NCBI GenBank assembly: GCA_964559835.1
Contig: CAZLJE010000007.1
Location: 62,001 to 126,000, forward strand
Origin: DAISJI01 sp964559835
GTDB lineage: Bacteria > Acidobacteriota > Terriglobia > Terriglobales > Acidobacteriaceae
Length of the DNA: 64,000 nucleotides
Reading direction: 5' to 3'
The notes under the pieces are model-generated. The model did no database searches. It was not told where the DNA came from and was given only the letters and a program-made list of their open reading frames with translations. Shown in pieces: positions 35,269 through 44,177 of this stretch. Each line of letters starts with the position of its first letter. Positions within the stretch are counted from its first letter, which is position 1. A program made the translations under genes and the position numbers.

Positions 35269-36069
35269 TTAGATTCCCGCCCGACCACTGCGGATATGCA
35301 CGCTGCCGTTGACGGAGCTCACCTGCAACTCGCGTCCGCCGCTGCCGATGCGTCCTTCCAGCTTCTTCGGGCCCCAGCGGCCGCTCTGCGACGAGATGGT
35401 CAGGGGGAGGTCGCTTTCCAGCGATCCGTTGACGGCGCTGAAGCGCACATCGGTGCTGAGGTTCGCGGGCACTTCCAGGTCGATGGAGCCATTCACGGTC
35501 GTGAGCTTGAGGGTGCCGTCCCAATCCGCGCGCCCCATGCGGACTTTGAGGCCGCCGTTCACGGTCGTGGCTTGCGCCCACGCGTCGGTAGAAACATCCA
35601 CGCTGCCGTTGACGCTGCTGGCGCGGGCGAAGCGCCCCAAGCCATCGGCGCGGACTTTCCCGTTGACCGTGCGCGCATCGAAGCGCAGGTTGCGCGGGAT
35701 CTTCACCGTGAACTCGACCTTTGCGTGCACGTCGTGGACTTCCTGGTGGTAGCCGTCGCCGGCAGAGCAGGAATTGTTGTGGCCGGGATAGACGGCGCAG
35801 ATGGTGATGCCGTCGCCACCGTTCACCATTTCGACGCGGACCTGGTCTTTGTCCTCGCCGGATTTATAGGCAACGACCTCGATGGTGTCACCATTGACCC
35901 CATCGGCCTCGATCGACCCGTTCACATTCTTGATCTGGAGTACCTGGTCGGGAGCGAGTTTGCCGGACCAGCGCCACTCGTCGCCGGACTGCGTCTGCGC
36001 CACGCTGACCGAAGCCAGCGCAAACAAGAAGGCCAAAGCGAACGCAACCACCGAACACGTACGTTTCAT
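35269..36069 (-). CDS. DUF4097 beta-strand-repeat secreted protein
   Basis: 266 residues with a signal peptide (VVAFALAFLFALASVSVAQ). The mature protein is a series of beta strands punctuated by VNG words (IKNVNGSIEADGVNG, ARTVNGKVRADG, ASSVNGSVDVS, TTVNGGLKV, SSVNGSVHI), the right-handed beta-solenoid pattern of DUF4097, a putative adhesin/anti-sigma-linked family. No other domains. Exported; function unproven. Confidence 0.88.
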   Translation of the reverse strand: MKRTCSVVAFALAFLFALASVSVAQTQSGDEWRWSGKLAPDQVLQIKNVNGSIEADGVNGDTIEVVAYKSGEDKDQVRVEMVNGGDGITICAVYPGHNNSCSAGDGYHQEVHDVHAKVEFTVKIPRNLRFDARTVNGKVRADGLGRFARASSVNGSVDVSTDAWAQATTVNGGLKVRMGRADWDGTLKLTTVNGSIDLEVPANLSTDVRFSAVNGSLESDLPLTISSQSGRWGPKKLEGRIGSGGRELQVSSVNGSVHIRSGRAGI

Positions 36070-36185
36070 AAACGATCTCCCCGGCAGTTGAGACGTGCTG
36101 GGAGGAAATACGTGAGCAGGGGAAGAAACGCAAGTCAGAATGAAGAAGTCAGAATCAACAATAAAACGCCGGCGGCGCGTCAGTG

Positions 36186-37961
36186 CTACGTGCCGCCCGA
36201 GAGCTTCTGCAGGCGGTCACGGGCGTCGGCGTTATTGGGGTCGTACTTCAGGGTTTCGCGGAACTCGGTCGCGGCGTCCGCCGGCCGGTGCTGCTGTTCC
36301 AAAATCAACCCGAGCGCGTGATGGTAGCGTGCCACATCGGGCCTCCGCCGGATAGCATTCCGCACCGCCCATTCCGCTTTTTGAACGTCCCCGATGCGCA
36401 GGGCGGCCATGCCGAGATAGGCCCACTGGTCGGGATCTTCGCTGCCTGCCCATAGCCGGATTGCCTTCTCGATCAGGACTTCGGCTTCGGCGGGTTTTCC
36501 TATCTGCAGGTAGGTGTAGCCGATACCGAAGTTGGCATGCCAGTCGTTGGGGTTCTCCTTCAGAGCGCGCTGCATGAGCGCCATTGCGTCGTCGTACTTG
36601 CCACGCTTGCCGAATTCCATACCCAGTCCGGTAAGCGCCGTCGGATTACGCGGCGCGATGTTCACGCCCCTCGTGAACAGGACGATGTTCGAAGCCCAAT
36701 AGACCTGCTGGACCAAATTCGTTGCGGCCAGCGCGAGCACGACGATCAGCGCCGCGGCGAACTGGCGGGCCGGCATTCCGGCGACAACCCGGTCATCGGC
36801 CGGAATCATTCGGACCGCTGTCGCGACCAGCATGGCAAAACCGATGCACGGGATATAGAGATACCGCACGTGCGCGAAATCAAAGGCGTCGAGCGGCTTG
36901 ATGTTCAGCACGGGCGCGAGAAATAGAAAAAGCCATATGGTCGCAAATGGTATGAGGCGCGCCAGTTCGCGATTGCGTCCGTCGAGGTACCGCGCCCACA
37001 TCCAAAGCAGAGCGACGAGTGCCGCGAGAATCAGGGCGGGAACGAGGAACTGCGCCAAGCTGAACGCTTCCACCATGCGCAGGCCGTACTCCGGGCTGAT
37101 CGGCGCGGGCCAAACCAGCAGGCGCACATAAAACAGGAGCAGTGATGGGATGGTGAGCAGCGTCGTGGCCGGGGTTGCGGGAGAGGTTTTGAAAACGACG
37201 TTGGCATTCAGCGCGGCGTGGAATATCAGATACAGCACGGCGATCGCGATGTAAGGCAGGAGGACGGAGAAGACTTGTCGAACGCGATCGCCGATGTTGC
37301 GTGTGACCGGCGGGACGCCGATGTTCCCGCCATAGATCCATGCGTGCGCGGCGATGATCGGCAGCAGCATGATGGCCGGTTCCTTAGACATCAGCGCAAG
37401 GACAAAAAATACGAACGACAGCCAGAGTGCGCGCCGGGAACCGGTTTCGCGCCAATCGAGATAGAACAGGAATGCCGGGACTAACACCACCACCAGAAGA
37501 GGGTCAGGGACGCCCGACACCCACGCCACGCTCTCGATCAGGGCAGGATGAACGCCGAAGATAACGGCAGTCACGGCGGCGGTGGTGCGGTCGCCGGTCA
37601 ATCGCCGCGCCAAGGCGAAGACCATCAGCGTGGCGCATCCGTGCATAAGCACGGTCGCGGCGTGCCATGCGACAGGTGCGAGTCCGAAGATGGAGCGCAG
37701 AAGGAACAACCAGAGCAGGAAGAGCGGCCGCCAGTAGACGCCGGAAACACCCGCGAAAGCCCACACGTGCGACGTGAAGTACCGGGGAATGTAGCGCGCC
37801 GAAGTCAGCCAGGTGTTCTCGACGATCTGGAAATTGTCGTCGTAGACGAACCCGAACATCAGCGTGCCCACATACAGCAGGCACACGACCCCGGCGACGA
37901 TCGCGGGCAGGGCCCAGCGGGCTGAGAGAGGCGGTTGCGGGTCCGTCTGATTTTCGGGCAT
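36186..37961 (-). CDS. Polytopic membrane glycosyltransferase-like protein with TPR repeats
   Basis: 591 residues. The N-terminal two thirds hold about ten transmembrane helices with GFVYDDNFQIVENTW after helix 1 and GVHPALIESVAWVSG, the pattern of TMTC/PMT-type GT-C mannosyltransferase-like proteins, in which the DD pair of the first loop is catalytic. The C-terminal third is TPR repeats (DDAMALMQRALKENPNDWHANFGIGYTYLQIGKPAEAE). Around residue 215 the loop GGNIGVPPVTRNIG is encoded by a copy of the dispersed 21-bp repeat, read in frame. It may glycosylate exported proteins; acceptor unknown. Confidence 0.8.
   Translation of the reverse strand: MPENQTDPQPPLSARWALPAIVAGVVCLLYVGTLMFGFVYDDNFQIVENTWLTSARYIPRYFTSHVWAFAGVSGVYWRPLFLLWLFLLRSIFGLAPVAWHAATVLMHGCATLMVFALARRLTGDRTTAAVTAVIFGVHPALIESVAWVSGVPDPLLVVVLVPAFLFYLDWRETGSRRALWLSFVFFVLALMSKEPAIMLLPIIAAHAWIYGGNIGVPPVTRNIGDRVRQVFSVLLPYIAIAVLYLIFHAALNANVVFKTSPATPATTLLTIPSLLLFYVRLLVWPAPISPEYGLRMVEAFSLAQFLVPALILAALVALLWMWARYLDGRNRELARLIPFATIWLFLFLAPVLNIKPLDAFDFAHVRYLYIPCIGFAMLVATAVRMIPADDRVVAGMPARQFAAALIVVLALAATNLVQQVYWASNIVLFTRGVNIAPRNPTALTGLGMEFGKRGKYDDAMALMQRALKENPNDWHANFGIGYTYLQIGKPAEAEVLIEKAIRLWAGSEDPDQWAYLGMAALRIGDVQKAEWAVRNAIRRRPDVARYHHALGLILEQQHRPADAATEFRETLKYDPNNADARDRLQKLSGGT
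37303..37323 (+). repeat. Dispersed 21-bp repeat, copy 2 (inside a gene)
   Basis: Same 20-base core as copy 1, on the plus strand within the minus-strand TPR membrane gene. It is translated as IGVPPVT in a loop between transmembrane helices and keeps the frame. Confidence 0.85.
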
Positions 37962-38012
37962 GGATGCGCGATACGAATATAACCGCAGTCGCCGCCGACG
38001 TAGAATGAAACC

Positions 38013-38237
38013 GTGCCAGATTTCGGAAAGTTACTCATCGTCTTTGGCGCTGTGCTCCTCATTGCCGGCGTGTTGATGGTGCTGGCCGGACGCGCGCAGT
38101 TGCCCCTCGGCCGCATGCCGGGAGATATCGTTTATCGCGGCAAGAACACGACCGTCTATTTTCCGATCGTCACGTCCATCGTGCTGAGCATCGTGTTGTC
38201 GCTTGTGCTCTGGCTGATCGGCAAGTTCACTCGCTAG
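38013..38237 (+). CDS. DUF2905 family small membrane protein
   Basis: 74 residues: helix FGKLLIVFGAVLLIAGVLMVLAG, then GRMPGDIVYRGKNTTVYFPI and a second helix IVLSIVLSLVLWLI. Both the length and the central LGRLPGDI motif match DUF2905. Function unknown. Transcribed divergently from the TPR membrane gene and 21 bases before the HAD gene. Confidence 0.92.
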   Translation: MPDFGKLLIVFGAVLLIAGVLMVLAGRAQLPLGRMPGDIVYRGKNTTVYFPIVTSIVLSIVLSLVLWLIGKFTR

Positions 38238-38258
38238 CGACCCGCTACAATCGATCCC

Positions 38259-38954
38259 ATGGAGAAGATTTCCTGTTCCGCCATCCTGTTCGACCTGGAT
38301 GGCGTTCTCGTTGAGTCGATCGGTTCGGTCGAGCGCCAGTGGACCATCTGGGCGAAAGAGCACGGGCTGAGTCCGGCCAAGGTGATTGCGGTCGCGCACG
38401 GCCGCCCAACCATCGAGACCATCCGCGAATTCGCGCCGCAAATCTCGTGGCCGATCGACATACCCGCTGAAGCGCTGAGAATGGAGGAGCGGGAGATCGC
38501 GGATATGGATTGCGTCCACGCAGTTTCCGGAGCCGCGGAGATGGTGGCACGAATTCCGCCCGATCGCTGGACGATCGTAACTTCGGGAACCCGACCCTTG
38601 GCCGAGGCGCGTCTGAAGTACGTGGGGCTTCCCGTCCCGCCCAAGATGATCACGGCGAGCGAGATCACTCGGGGCAAGCCGGACCCGGAGCCGTACCTGA
38701 AAGGAGCGGCCGCGCTGCAGGTGGAGGCGAAGGAATGCGTCGTGATCGAAGACGCGCCATCCGGCATTCGCTCCGGGCAGGCAGCGGGTGCGCGCGTGAT
38801 CGGCGTCGCCGCTACCTACGGCGCCGAAGCGATCCGTGAGGCTGACTATATCGTGAAGCGGCTGTCGGACCTGCGCGCGACCGTCACCAACACGACAGGG
38901 CGCCAGAACGTGAGACTGGAGCTGATCGTACCGAACAAGACGAGTAATAAGTAA
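38259..38954 (+). CDS. HAD-family sugar-phosphatase-like hydrolase
   Basis: 231 residues. Motif I LFDLDGVLVES (nucleophile and acid Asp), motif II VTSGTRP, motif III RGKPDPEPYLKGA and motif IV VIEDAPSGIRSGQAAGARVIGV. The order and GKPxPEPY match glycerol/sugar-phosphate phosphatases. The last five codons and the stop lie inside a repeat array, so the C-terminal residues T-S-N-K are encoded by repeat DNA. Substrate unknown. Confidence 0.9.
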   Translation: MEKISCSAILFDLDGVLVESIGSVERQWTIWAKEHGLSPAKVIAVAHGRPTIETIREFAPQISWPIDIPAEALRMEEREIADMDCVHAVSGAAEMVARIPPDRWTIVTSGTRPLAEARLKYVGLPVPPKMITASEITRGKPDPEPYLKGAAALQVEAKECVVIEDAPSGIRSGQAAGARVIGVAATYGAEAIREADYIVKRLSDLRATVTNTTGRQNVRLELIVPNKTSNK

Positions 38955-39009
38955 CAAGTAATAAGCCCACGAGACCGGGACTAAGTACTCATTACTTATT
39001 ACTTGTTAC
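38943..39009. repeat. Inverted word array (AGTAATA family), convergent intergenic
   Basis: Left arm 38943-38965 (AGTAATAAGTAACAAGTAAT) and right arm 38986-39009 (ATTACTTATTACTTGTTAC) are near-perfect complements. The array overlaps the HAD stop codon and fills the gap to the convergent RidA gene. Confidence 0.85.
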
Positions 39010-39013
39010 CGCT

Positions 39014-39391
39014 TCACCCCAGCGCGATGACATCGATCTCGACGAGCACGTCTTTCGGGAGACGTGCAACTTCTACCGTCGACCGCGCCGGCGGATTGCT
39101 GGTGAAGTACTTGGCGTAGGTCTCGTTCATGGCGGCGAAATCGCCCATGCTCTTCAGGAACACGGTGGTCTTCACCACGTTGTCGAGCGACGTTCCCGCC
39201 TGTTGCAGGACGGCAGTGAGGTTCTTCAGGACGCGGTCGGTCTGGGCCGATACGTCTCCGTCGAGGACCTGGTTGGTGGCCGGATCGATGGCGACCTGGC
39301 CCGAGCAGAAGACAAACCCATTAGCGCGAATAGCTTGTGAATAAGGACCGAGCGCCTTCGGCGCACCAGTGGTGGCGACAACTTCTTTCAT
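39014..39391 (-). CDS. RidA family enamine/imine deaminase
   Basis: 125 residues, full length. Starts VVATTGAPKALGPYSQAIRA; contains FCSGQVAIDPATNQVL, QTDRVLKNLTAVLQQAG, VVKTTVFLKSM and PPARSTVEVARLPKDVLVEIDVIA (active-site Arg in PPARST). Hydrolyses reactive 2-aminoacrylate-type enamines. Convergent with the HAD gene. Confidence 0.94.
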   Translation of the reverse strand: MKEVVATTGAPKALGPYSQAIRANGFVFCSGQVAIDPATNQVLDGDVSAQTDRVLKNLTAVLQQAGTSLDNVVKTTVFLKSMGDFAAMNETYAKYFTSNPPARSTVEVARLPKDVLVEIDVIALG

Positions 39392-39617
39392 TCCTTCCCC
39401 CTAGCAAAACCGGTGATTCTACTCGGTTTAAGGCTCCACGTCGAACTCTGGAGTTCGCGCCGCCAATCATGTGCAAAGTGTTGCACCGGAAGGACTTGTT
39501 GCGAAATCTTCACAAAAAACTGCTTGCAACCGGGGGCACTGCCGTGCGTGAATGGGAGTACATCATCGACAAGGACACTCCTTCCGTAACCAGCTCTCCC
39601 CCAACAGCAGATACGAT

Positions 39618-40253
39618 ATGGCCTATTCACATTCTCGGCTCCGTAAAACATTGGCGGTCGTGCGTTTCCTCGCAGGCGGAGTTTTCGTTTCGGTGGGTTT
39701 GTACAAGGTGACGTCGCTCGAATTTGCCAAAGTGACATTTCCGGCTTTCCTGGACGACGGCATCCAAGGCGCTGCCGTCGACTGGATACGCCCCGTACTG
39801 CAATGGATCGTCGGTTTCGGCCCCGGCCGCGTTGGGGTGATGATCGGTTTCGTTGAGCTGTTCATCGGCATCGCGCTGGTCCTGGGGCTGGCGGTACGTC
39901 CGGCAACCGTTGTGGGGATGCTCTATTCGCTGTGCCTGTTCCTCGCAACCTGGAACCAGGCAGGGAGTACTCCGTCCATGCTGCAAAGCGCGGAACACCA
40001 GTTCCGCAATCTCTTCCCGTTCTTCGTATTCTTTCTTCTCGGAGTCGGACACGCGGGCGAGACGTGGGGCCTGGGCGCCGTCTATCATCGCCACCGCGCT
40101 CTGCGGTGGGCACGGGAAGGCGCCCGTCAGCATGTAGAGCCGCCCGCCGAGAAAGAAGACAGCGAGCCCGGGAGCTTCGAGGAGTTCCTCGAGCGCGAGG
40201 AGCGTGCCGTCGCCGCGGGCGGACAGGGCTGGAACCAGTCGGAATCTTCATGA
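39618..40253 (+). CDS. DoxX-like membrane protein
   Basis: 211 residues from ATG 39618; the frame is open upstream to 39552 without family resemblance. Helices include VVRFLAGGVFVSVGLYKVT, GVMIGFVELFIGIALVLGLAV, VVGMLYSLCLFLATW and FPFFVFFLLGVGHAGETWGLG, consistent with a four-helix DoxX fold. A charged cytoplasmic tail of about 60 residues follows. Function unknown. It precedes hslV. Confidence 0.75.
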   Translation: MAYSHSRLRKTLAVVRFLAGGVFVSVGLYKVTSLEFAKVTFPAFLDDGIQGAAVDWIRPVLQWIVGFGPGRVGVMIGFVELFIGIALVLGLAVRPATVVGMLYSLCLFLATWNQAGSTPSMLQSAEHQFRNLFPFFVFFLLGVGHAGETWGLGAVYHRHRALRWAREGARQHVEPPAEKEDSEPGSFEEFLEREERAVAAGGQGWNQSESS

Positions 40254-40324
40254 GTGTCGAAAAGCTGAGGCGCTCGCCTGTCCAGCGTGTCTGAAACCGG
40301 CTGATATAATTGGGCTTGAGCCCG

Positions 40325-40885
40325 ATGAAACGCACCCCAAGCCGCTCCAGGTTCCCCACAATCCGTTCCACGACCGTGTTGACCGTCCGGAAGGATGGTC
40401 ACGTGGTCATGGCAGGCGACGGGCAGGTCACGCTCGGCGAAGGCGTCATTAAGCACTCGGCCCGGAAGATCCGGCGTCTCTATAACAACAAGATCCTGGC
40501 GGGCTTCGCCGGATCCACGGCCGATGCCTTTTCGCTATTCAGCCGCTTTGAAGCCAAACTGGAGCAGTACCACGGTAACCTGGGGCGAGCGGCTGTCGAA
40601 CTCGCCAAGGAGTGGCGCACCGACAAGGCCCTCCGACACTTGGAGGCGCTGTTGCTCGTCGCCGATCCGAACCAGACATTCATGATCAGTGGGGCAGGCG
40701 ACGTCATCGAACCCGATAGCGGGATTGCGGCGATCGGCAGCGGCGGACCATTCGCCCAAGCGGCGGCCGTCGCCCTGATGAGTCACACGGAGCTTCCGGC
40801 CAAGACCATCGCGGAGGAAGCGATGAAGATCGCCGGACGTATGTGCATTTATACGAATGACCAGTTCACGTTTGAAGAGTTGTAA
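40325..40885 (+). CDS. hslV: ATP-dependent protease peptidase subunit HslV
   Basis: About 186 residues from ATG 40325. The mature N-terminal threonine lies in IRSTTVLTVRKDG, about 14 residues in, longer than the usual short propeptide. GDGQVTLGE, GGFAGSTADAFSLFSRFE-like and LLVADPNQTFMISGAGDVIEP follow the family. It forms the dodecameric proteolytic core driven by HslU. The last codons (TTG-TAA) begin a word-repeat arm. Confidence 0.94.
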   Translation: MKRTPSRSRFPTIRSTTVLTVRKDGHVVMAGDGQVTLGEGVIKHSARKIRRLYNNKILAGFAGSTADAFSLFSRFEAKLEQYHGNLGRAAVELAKEWRTDKALRHLEALLLVADPNQTFMISGAGDVIEPDSGIAAIGSGGPFAQAAAVALMSHTELPAKTIAEEAMKIAGRMCIYTNDQFTFEEL

Positions 40886-40911
40886 GTTGAAAGTTGTACG
40901 TTGTAAATTCG
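40879..40911 (+). repeat. Single word-array arm (AAGTTGTA family) at the hslV stop
   Basis: GAGTTGTAAGTTGAAAGTTG and following words resemble the array at 35184, overlapping the hslV stop. No facing arm is visible before the next array. Confidence 0.65.
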
Positions 40912-41038
40912 CCGCGCGTGGCCGAAAAAGGCGAGCGGAATCCAAACCGATCTGGATGAATCGAACATAAGAGGGTTTGGGACGCGGTCGGGATTGAAGT
41001 TCGTGATCCGGGTAAAGGACAGCGACACGCGCGACATA

Positions 41039-41142
41039 TTTGTGATTTAGCGATTTGTGATTTGTGATTGCAAGGCGTGCGGTCGATCCAAGGGCCTGAC
41101 GAATTACAAATCACTCAATCACAAATCACTCAATCAACAAAT
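41039..41142. repeat. Inverted word array (GATTTGT family) between hslV and hslU
   Basis: Left arm 41039-41070 repeats TTTGTGATT; right arm 41101-41142 carries ACAAATCACTCAATC repeated. The arms can pair and would sequester the immediate leader of hslU, which has no clear ribosome binding site. Confidence 0.8.
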
Positions 41143-41147
41143 TTCCT

Positions 41148-42548
41148 ATGGCTATCTATCTCCCCCAAATCGCAGATGAAGAGCAGATTGGTCTCGACGA
41201 GCTGACGCCGCGCGAGATCGTTGCCGAACTGGACAAGTACGTCGTCGGGCAGCACGCGGCCAAGCGGGCGGTCGCCATCGCGCTGCGCAACCGCATGCGC
41301 CGGCAGAAACTCACGCCCGAGCTGGCGGAAGAGATCATCCCCAAGAACATCATCATGATCGGGCCGACGGGCGTGGGCAAGACCGAGATCGCCCGCCGGC
41401 TGGCGAAGCTCGCGAACTCGCCGTTCATGAAGGTGGAAGCGTCGAAGTTCACCGAAGTCGGATACGTCGGGCGCGATGTCGAGTCGATGATCCGCGACCT
41501 CGTGGAAGTCGCCATCGACATGGTGCGCGAGGAGAAGCTGGAAGACGTCGCCGACAAGGCCGAACTCAATGCCGAGGAGCGCCTGCTCGACCTGCTGTTG
41601 CCGGCTGGCGTGGGCTTTGCCGGGAATCCGCAGGCGGGCGCGATCGAGATGACGCATCCGGACTCGAGTAACCGCACGCGCGAGAAGCTGCGTCAGCAAC
41701 TGCGCGAAGGCAAGCTCGACGACCGTATCGTGGAACTCGACGTGCGCGAGAAATCCTTCCCCGCCTTCGAGATCGTCTCCAACCAGGGCGTGGAGGAGAT
41801 GGACGTCAACATCAAGGACATGCTGCCCAACATCTTCGGCTCGCGCACCAAGAAGCGGAAAATGAAGGTCAACGAGGCGTTCGAGTACCTCGTGCAGGAA
41901 GAAGAACAGCGCCTCATCGACATGGACCAGGTGACGCGCACGGCCGTCGAGCGCGTGGAACAGTCGGGCATCATCTTCCTCGATGAGATCGATAAGATCG
42001 CCGGGCGCGAAAGCGGCCACGGGCCTGACGTCTCGCGCGAAGGCGTGCAGCGCGACATTCTGCCGATTGTGGAAGGGACAACGGTCAACACGCGCTACGG
42101 CATGGTGCGCACCGATCACATCCTGTTCATCGCCGCCGGAGCATTCCACGTGAGCAAGCCGAGCGACCTCATCCCCGAGTTGCAGGGCCGCTTTCCAATC
42201 CGCGTGGAATTGCAATCGCTCACGGTGGAAGATTTCGTCAAGATCCTGACCGAACCCAAGTCGTCGCTGACGAAGCAGTACACGGCGCTGCTCGAGACCG
42301 AAGGCCTGAAGCTGGAGTTCACGCCCGACTCGCTGGAGGAGGTCGCGAATTTTGCCGCGCGTGTGAATGAGGGCACGGAGAATATCGGCGCGCGCCGCCT
42401 GCACACGATCATGGAACGCGTGCTCGACCGCATCAGCTTCGAAGCGCCCGACATGCAGGACAAGAACGTGGTCGTCGACGCAGACTACGTCCGCAATATG
42501 CTGGTGGACATCGTGAAGGACCAGGATTTGTCGCGATACATCCTCTAA
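41148..42548 (+). CDS. hslU: ATP-dependent protease ATPase subunit HslU
   Basis: 466 residues. Walker A GPTGVGKTEIARRLA, then VEASKFTEVGYVGRDVESM (pore motif GYVG), a central intermediate domain with the DVREKSFPAFEIV region, Walker B IIFLDEIDKIA, and GARRLHTIMERVLDRISFEAPD with the C-terminal DLSRYIL that docks in HslV. Complete AAA+ unfoldase. Separated from hslV by 262 bases of repeat array instead of the usual few bases. Confidence 0.96.
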   Translation: MAIYLPQIADEEQIGLDELTPREIVAELDKYVVGQHAAKRAVAIALRNRMRRQKLTPELAEEIIPKNIIMIGPTGVGKTEIARRLAKLANSPFMKVEASKFTEVGYVGRDVESMIRDLVEVAIDMVREEKLEDVADKAELNAEERLLDLLLPAGVGFAGNPQAGAIEMTHPDSSNRTREKLRQQLREGKLDDRIVELDVREKSFPAFEIVSNQGVEEMDVNIKDMLPNIFGSRTKKRKMKVNEAFEYLVQEEEQRLIDMDQVTRTAVERVEQSGIIFLDEIDKIAGRESGHGPDVSREGVQRDILPIVEGTTVNTRYGMVRTDHILFIAAGAFHVSKPSDLIPELQGRFPIRVELQSLTVEDFVKILTEPKSSLTKQYTALLETEGLKLEFTPDSLEEVANFAARVNEGTENIGARRLHTIMERVLDRISFEAPDMQDKNVVVDADYVRNMLVDIVKDQDLSRYIL

Positions 42549-42552
42549 AACC

Positions 42553-42636
42553 ATTGCTGATTGTCGATTGACGATTGCCGATTGATTGCCACCAGAGCTT
42601 TTCATTCGGCAATCAAAAATCGGCAATCGGAAATGC
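42553..42636. repeat. Inverted word array (GATTGCC family) after hslU
   Basis: Left arm 42553-42590 repeats GATTGTC/GATTGAC/GATTGCC; right arm 42606-42636 holds CGGCAATC words. It lies just past the hslU stop, possibly as terminator, 30 bases before the next gene. Confidence 0.8.
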
Positions 42637-42666
42637 CTTTCGTTCTGCTACCCTGATTAGCCTTTC

Positions 42667-43758
42667 ATGAGCATGCGCACTTTTATCGTTGCCGCAGCCG
42701 TGTTGTGTCTTGCCGGCTGCGGCACTCCGGGAGCGCCGCGACCGCCGTCGCTGCGGCTGCCCGCGACCGTGCGTGACCTCGCTGCGGGGCGCCAGGGCAG
42801 CACGGTCACGCTGACGTGGTCGGAGCCGCAGCGCACGACTGACGGCGAGACCATCCGCGCGCTGGGGCCGACGCTAGTCTGCATGGGCGTGAACGATTTC
42901 CCGATGACGCATTGCGACCAGATGGTCGCGGACCTGTCGTTGAACGAGTACGCACCGTGCGCGCCTCAGATAGGGAAACTTGCGTCCTGCCAGGTGGCGC
43001 TCTCAACGGATATTCAGCAGCAGAATCCGCGCGGACAGGCGACGTATGCGATCGAGGTGCTGAATACGAACGGACGGAGCGCGGGATTGTCGAACCAGGT
43101 CAGGGTGCCGACCGCGCCTACACTGCCGGCGCCCGAAAAGGTAACAGCGAGAGTGCTCCCGGACGCGATTGAGATTACTGCAACGGGTGTACAGAGGTTC
43201 GCCGCGCCACCGGGCACAACTTTCGCGTTCCATCTTTACCGGCACGAGCAGGGAAGCCGATCCGAAGTCGATCTCGGAGCCGAATCTGCGCACACGGAGA
43301 TGGGCGGCGCCTACACGGTGCAATTTCAGGACCGCACTTTCGAGTGGGAGAAGACCTATGTGTATCGCGTCGCCGAAGTCACGACCGTCTCTCTGCCGGA
43401 TGGCGCCATCGTTGACGTGAAGGGCGATCCATCGCCGGACGTGACGGTTGTCGCCCACGACATCTTCCCGCCGGCAGCGCCGCAGGGGCTCCAGGCGGTG
43501 GCATCAGGCGTTGGGCAGCAGCCGTTCGTGGATCTCACGTGGGCGCCGAACACCGAGGCCGACGTCGCCGGCTACAACGTCTATCGGCACGAACAGGGGC
43601 AGCCGGCGGTGAAGATCAACAGCGCGTTGGTCAAAACGCCGTCGTACCGGGATGCGAACGTCCAGCGCGGAAAGACGTACTTCTACTCCGTTTCCGCCGT
43701 CGATCTGCGAAACAACGAAAGCACGAAGTCAGGCGAGACCAGCGAGGCCGTACGATGA
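42667..43758 (+). CDS. Lipoprotein with fibronectin type III-like domains
   Basis: 363 residues. Lipobox LAGC at residues 17-20 after a short signal peptide. The mature protein has FN3-like strands: VTLTWSEPQRTTDGE, APEKVTARVLPDAIEIT, and DLTWAPNTEADVAGYNVYRHE with the KTYFYSVSAVDLRNNES ending typical of FN3. Outer-membrane or surface anchored; ligand unknown. Its stop overlaps the GxxExxY start (ATGA). Confidence 0.85.
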   Translation: MSMRTFIVAAAVLCLAGCGTPGAPRPPSLRLPATVRDLAAGRQGSTVTLTWSEPQRTTDGETIRALGPTLVCMGVNDFPMTHCDQMVADLSLNEYAPCAPQIGKLASCQVALSTDIQQQNPRGQATYAIEVLNTNGRSAGLSNQVRVPTAPTLPAPEKVTARVLPDAIEITATGVQRFAAPPGTTFAFHLYRHEQGSRSEVDLGAESAHTEMGGAYTVQFQDRTFEWEKTYVYRVAEVTTVSLPDGAIVDVKGDPSPDVTVVAHDIFPPAAPQGLQAVASGVGQQPFVDLTWAPNTEADVAGYNVYRHEQGQPAVKINSALVKTPSYRDANVQRGKTYFYSVSAVDLRNNESTKSGETSEAVR

Positions 43759-44177
43759 ATACTTTCAACGCAAAGGTCGCAGAGGTTCGCAAAGAAATAC
43801 CAAGAGAAAACATTATCAGTCGGCGCATCATCGGGTGTGCGCTGCGGGTCCACACGGCACTCGGCCCGGGACTCCTAGAAAGCGCGTACAACGCTTGTCT
43901 CGCGTACGAATGTCGTCAGGATGGCCTCGATGTGCAAACCGAGGTCCCTTTACCGCTGGTATACCGCGAGGCCAAGCTCGAGCTAGGTTACCGGCTCGAC
44001 CTGCTCGTTGAGCACTGTGTGGTTGTCGAATTGAAGGCAATCGAAAACGTTCTTCCAGTGCACAAGGCGCAACTTCTCAGTCATTTACGACTCAGTGGCA
44101 ATAAACTTGGATTGCTGATCAATTTCCATTCTTTCCGATTGAAAGATGGAATCTGGCGCATCGTGAACGATCTTTGA
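43755..44177 (+). CDS. GxxExxY family protein
   Basis: 140 residues from ATG 43755. The name-giving motif is GLLESAY in HTALGPGLLESAYNACLAYE; it continues EVPLPLVYREAKLELGYRLDLLVE and VVVELKAIENVLPVHKAQLLSHLRLSG, a strand-rich core with D-(V)VELK resembling the PD-(D/E)XK nuclease fold. The family is widespread and uncharacterised. Residues 3-15 are encoded by one arm of an inverted word array, the other arm lying immediately after the stop. This suggests the gene arrived with, or acts on, that repeat. Confidence 0.9.
   Translation: MNTFNAKVAEVRKEIPRENIISRRIIGCALRVHTALGPGLLESAYNACLAYECRQDGLDVQTEVPLPLVYREAKLELGYRLDLLVEHCVVVELKAIENVLPVHKAQLLSHLRLSGNKLGLLINFHSFRLKDGIWRIVNDL
43761..43798 (+). 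repeat. CGCAAAG word array, left arm flanking GxxExxY
   Basis: Contains CTTTCAACGCAAAGGTCGCA and GTTCGCAAAGAAA. Aligns at roughly 85 percent with the reverse complement of 44177-44215. Lies within the first codons of the gene. Confidence 0.8.

Noticed and set aside
35233..36321. 362-codon plus-strand frame over DUF4097
   Set aside because: Shadow; the minus strand encodes a signal peptide and VNG beta-repeats.
41130..42626. 498-codon minus-strand frame opposite hslU
   Set aside because: Shadow frame; hslU on the plus strand is complete with all AAA+ motifs.
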